Part shown: positions 62,321 to 64,000 of the stretch, one piece after another
Position numbering within the stretch: the stretch's first letter is position 1
Layout of the letters: each line of letters opens with the position of its first letter
Source: Candidatus Zhuqueibacterota bacterium
GTDB lineage: Bacteria; Zhuqueibacterota; Zhuqueibacteria; Residuimicrobiales; Krinioviventaceae
Direction of reading: 5' to 3'
NCBI GenBank assembly: GCA_016928775.1
Contig: JAFGKD010000086.1
Span: 62,001-126,000 of the forward strand
Length of the DNA: 64,000 nucleotides
Program-made: the position numbers and the translations under genes
Notes under the pieces: model-generated
What the model was told of the DNA's origin: nothing
The model's database searches: none
Seen by the model: only the letters and a program-made list of their open reading frames with translations

Positions 62321-63793
62321 ATGCAACGATTTGTTGTGGTATGTGCGCTTTTTCTGATTTTTTCTCTGCCTGTAATGGCGCAATATAATGGCGACTTTAG
62401 CGTCACCCGCGCCGAGGTAGATTTTTCCAGGATTTTGCGCCCATGGGACGGTTTTGGCTTTAACTATGTACAAGTACCGCAAACCCTGGATTATGATGTG
62501 GATCCGCAAGAGTATGGCGGATTGAGCCTGTTGACTGAAGGGGAACGTCAGGAAATTATCGAGCTGATTTTTGGGAAAGACGGGCTCAAACCCGGCATTC
62601 TGAAAATGTTCTACGATCCCTGGCACCAAAAGGAGCCCGGCGGTCCTTTTGATCACGAGTCCTCGACCCAATGGATGCGCTATTTTGTTCGCGAAGGCTT
62701 GAAAAAAAGCGGGGATCGTGCACAGAATATGCAAATTATCACAACCCTTTACGGTCCGCCACCATGGGCAACCAAACAAAAATTTTTACGCGGGCGCGAT
62801 CTAAATCCGGAGCAAAAATACAATCTCGCCAACTATATCATCGATTGGGTTGAATTTTTGAAAACCAAAGAGCAGTTCCCGGTCAAATGGATATCCCTGC
62901 ACAACGAGGGTGAAGACTGGATGCGCTGGCCGGCGGATGGTCAGGATGGCAATATCGGCCACGGACATGATTACAATATGTTCTGGCCGCCGGAACAGGT
63001 TGTTGATTTTATCAAATTTATGCGCCCAATGCTGGATGCGCGCGGATTGCATGATGTTGGCCTGACGCCCGGCGAATGCACCAACTGGTATCGCTTTTCG
63101 GCCTGGGGTTATGCTGACGCCATCGCTGATGATGCGGGTGCGCTGAACAACCTGGGTATGATTGTGTCGCATGGCTTTTATGGCGGCAATTACGGCCGCT
63201 GGTTTGGCGAACACCGTTCCGTTGGCATTGATATCATCCGCGCCAAAAGGCCGGACATACATGCCTGGGTGACCTCCACAAGCTGGAGTAAAATGGACGC
63301 GAACAACTTGAAAGAACATCACGGCAACATTTACACGGCCAAAGTGAACGGGATCATTCCGTGGGCCGGCATTCAGCGCCCGGCAAAGTGGGTCGGCGGC
63401 GATCCTAATCCCGGCTGCGCGATCAATGTTGACGAGGAGGGTAATTATACGGTGCGACGCGGCTACTATTACTACAAGCAAGTGTGCCGCGCCGGCCAAC
63501 CGGGGATGGGCGTCGCCAGAACCATGGCAATGGATTCCGAGATTGCGGTCATCGGCTTTTCCCGTAACGGCACGGATCATCCGGATGCCTTTGTTATCAT
63601 TAACATTGCGGCAAACGACAAAAAGGTGGCAGTCAAAGTGCATGGCGGCGCTAACAAAACATATGCCGCCTTTCGTACCAGTGACGACGAAAAAGACCTT
63701 TACACACCCATTGGCAATTTCGAGTTGGATGATAACGACGTGATCATCTACAAAGCGCCCGCCCGATCGGCGGCAACGTTTTACGCACAATAA
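62321..63793 (+). CDS. GH30-like (clan GH-A) secreted glycosidase, nucleophile unclear
   Basis: A 490-residue exported protein. The start at 62321 (MQRFVVVCALFLIF) follows AAGGAGAGAC; the longer frame to 62204 overlaps the upstream gene. A signal peptide ends PVMAQ. The barrel has DGFGFNYVQV, PPPWATKQKF and SLHNEGEDWMRW, where Glu196 fits the acid/base. Where GH30 enzymes have the nucleophile in a W.TE.. motif, this protein has WVTSTSWSKM, with Ser319 at the Glu position. A C-terminal beta domain follows (about 400-490). It may be a diverged glycosidase with another nucleophile, or an inactive binding protein. Confidence 0.8.
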   Translation: MQRFVVVCALFLIFSLPVMAQYNGDFSVTRAEVDFSRILRPWDGFGFNYVQVPQTLDYDVDPQEYGGLSLLTEGERQEIIELIFGKDGLKPGILKMFYDPWHQKEPGGPFDHESSTQWMRYFVREGLKKSGDRAQNMQIITTLYGPPPWATKQKFLRGRDLNPEQKYNLANYIIDWVEFLKTKEQFPVKWISLHNEGEDWMRWPADGQDGNIGHGHDYNMFWPPEQVVDFIKFMRPMLDARGLHDVGLTPGECTNWYRFSAWGYADAIADDAGALNNLGMIVSHGFYGGNYGRWFGEHRSVGIDIIRAKRPDIHAWVTSTSWSKMDANNLKEHHGNIYTAKVNGIIPWAGIQRPAKWVGGDPNPGCAINVDEEGNYTVRRGYYYYKQVCRAGQPGMGVARTMAMDSEIAVIGFSRNGTDHPDAFVIINIAANDKKVAVKVHGGANKTYAAFRTSDDEKDLYTPIGNFELDDNDVIIYKAPARSAATFYAQ

Positions 63794-63803
63794 CATCTGA
63801 TCC

Positions 63804-63848
63804 TATATCCGTTTTCATCCGTTTGATCCGTTGAATCAGTGTTCTATT
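63804..63848. repeat. Fragment of the palindromic element family, copy H
   Basis: ATCCGTTTTCATCCGTTTGA-type units followed by TCAGTGTTCTATT, similar to one arm of the core and the TTCTATT flank of copies E and F. It lies just after the GH30-like gene, in the 170-nt stretch before the next start. The opposite arm and hairpins are missing. Confidence 0.65.
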
Positions 63849-63963
63849 AAAAAATTATTAGCTTGAACACGCCAGACAGAGGTTTTGTCAAATTCTCGCT
63901 CAATAGTCTTGCTATGTTCGACAGGATTTTGTAGATTGGATCAAGTTTTATATGGATTTACAA

Positions 63964-64000
63964 TGATGAGATATCTCTCAATCTTCCTTTGTGTCATCCT
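63964..64000 (+). CDS. Start of an exported protein cut by the right window edge
   Basis: ATG ATG then codons for RYLSIFLCVIL, a typical signal-peptide start. The frame is open to the edge. The ribosome site is weak. Only 12 codons are visible, so nothing can be said about function. Confidence 0.45.

Overview
The window looks like a polysaccharide- and sugar-acid-degrading region of a Gram-negative bacterium of the FCB type, most likely Calditrichota, KSB1 or a relative. The basis is: C-terminal sorting domains with the NYPNPFNP..TTI signature on three secreted proteins, a PorV/PorQ-like barrel, many Sec, lipoprotein and twin-arginine signals, several exported Gfo/Idh oxidoreductases, and a membrane-tethered winged-helix regulator of the kind common in Acidobacteriota and Calditrichota. 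The taxonomic call is inference. I see no rRNA, tRNA, CRISPR array or transposase.

Layout. 1-17412 (all minus strand): a CotH/lamin-tail secreted protein running off the left edge, a TAT-exported Gfo/Idh protein, a GH65-like lipoprotein, an FG-GAP/UnbV protein and a small protein that both carry sorting domains, a BACON lipoprotein, a small secreted protein, a CE1 esterase, a putative new TIM-barrel glycosidase, a GH9 cellulase and a GH10 xylanase. 17669-21295 (plus): a membrane-tethered regulator divergent from GH10, a TAT Gfo/Idh protein and a TylF-type methyltransferase. 21387-36997 (minus): GH51 arabinofuranosidase, GH2, GH31 with PA14 insert, then GPH symporter -> 2Fe-2S subunit -> molybdopterin hydroxylase -> PQQ-type propeller, alkaline phosphatase and sulfatase. 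37189-50090 (minus): PorV-like barrel with a giant multidomain metallopeptidase-like protein, an MFS exporter, an enolase-superfamily dehydratase with a MalY-like PLP enzyme, and a TAT Gfo/Idh with a TAT TIM-barrel isomerase. 50565-64000 (plus): LacI regulator, a three-part TRAP transporter, a 56-residue lipoprotein remnant, an SSS symporter, a 3-hydroxyacyl-CoA/gulonate-type dehydrogenase, a YVTN propeller, a zinc-type dehydrogenase, a cytoplasmic Gfo/Idh, an outer-membrane-like protein without a normal start codon, a GH30-like protein, and the start of one more exported protein at the right edge.

How it fits together (inference). Secreted and lipid-anchored GH9, GH10, GH51, GH2, GH31, CE1 and GH30-like enzymes would attack plant hemicellulose (arabinoxylan, xyloglucan) and possibly sulfated polymers. 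Exported Gfo/Idh, isomerase and Mo-hydroxylase proteins suggest oxidative sugar chemistry in the periplasm. GPH, TRAP and SSS carriers bring in sugars and sugar acids, which the cytoplasmic dehydrogenases and dehydratase would convert. There is no SusC/SusD pair in the window.

The most unusual structural feature is a family of about 45-250 bp modular palindromic intergenic elements (eight copies or fragments) that sit between the gene cassettes. One locus resembles an empty site lacking exactly the 72-bp palindromic core present in the others. A second repeat family, made of GTTTGAC/GTTTCAC-like units, occurs at three junctions.
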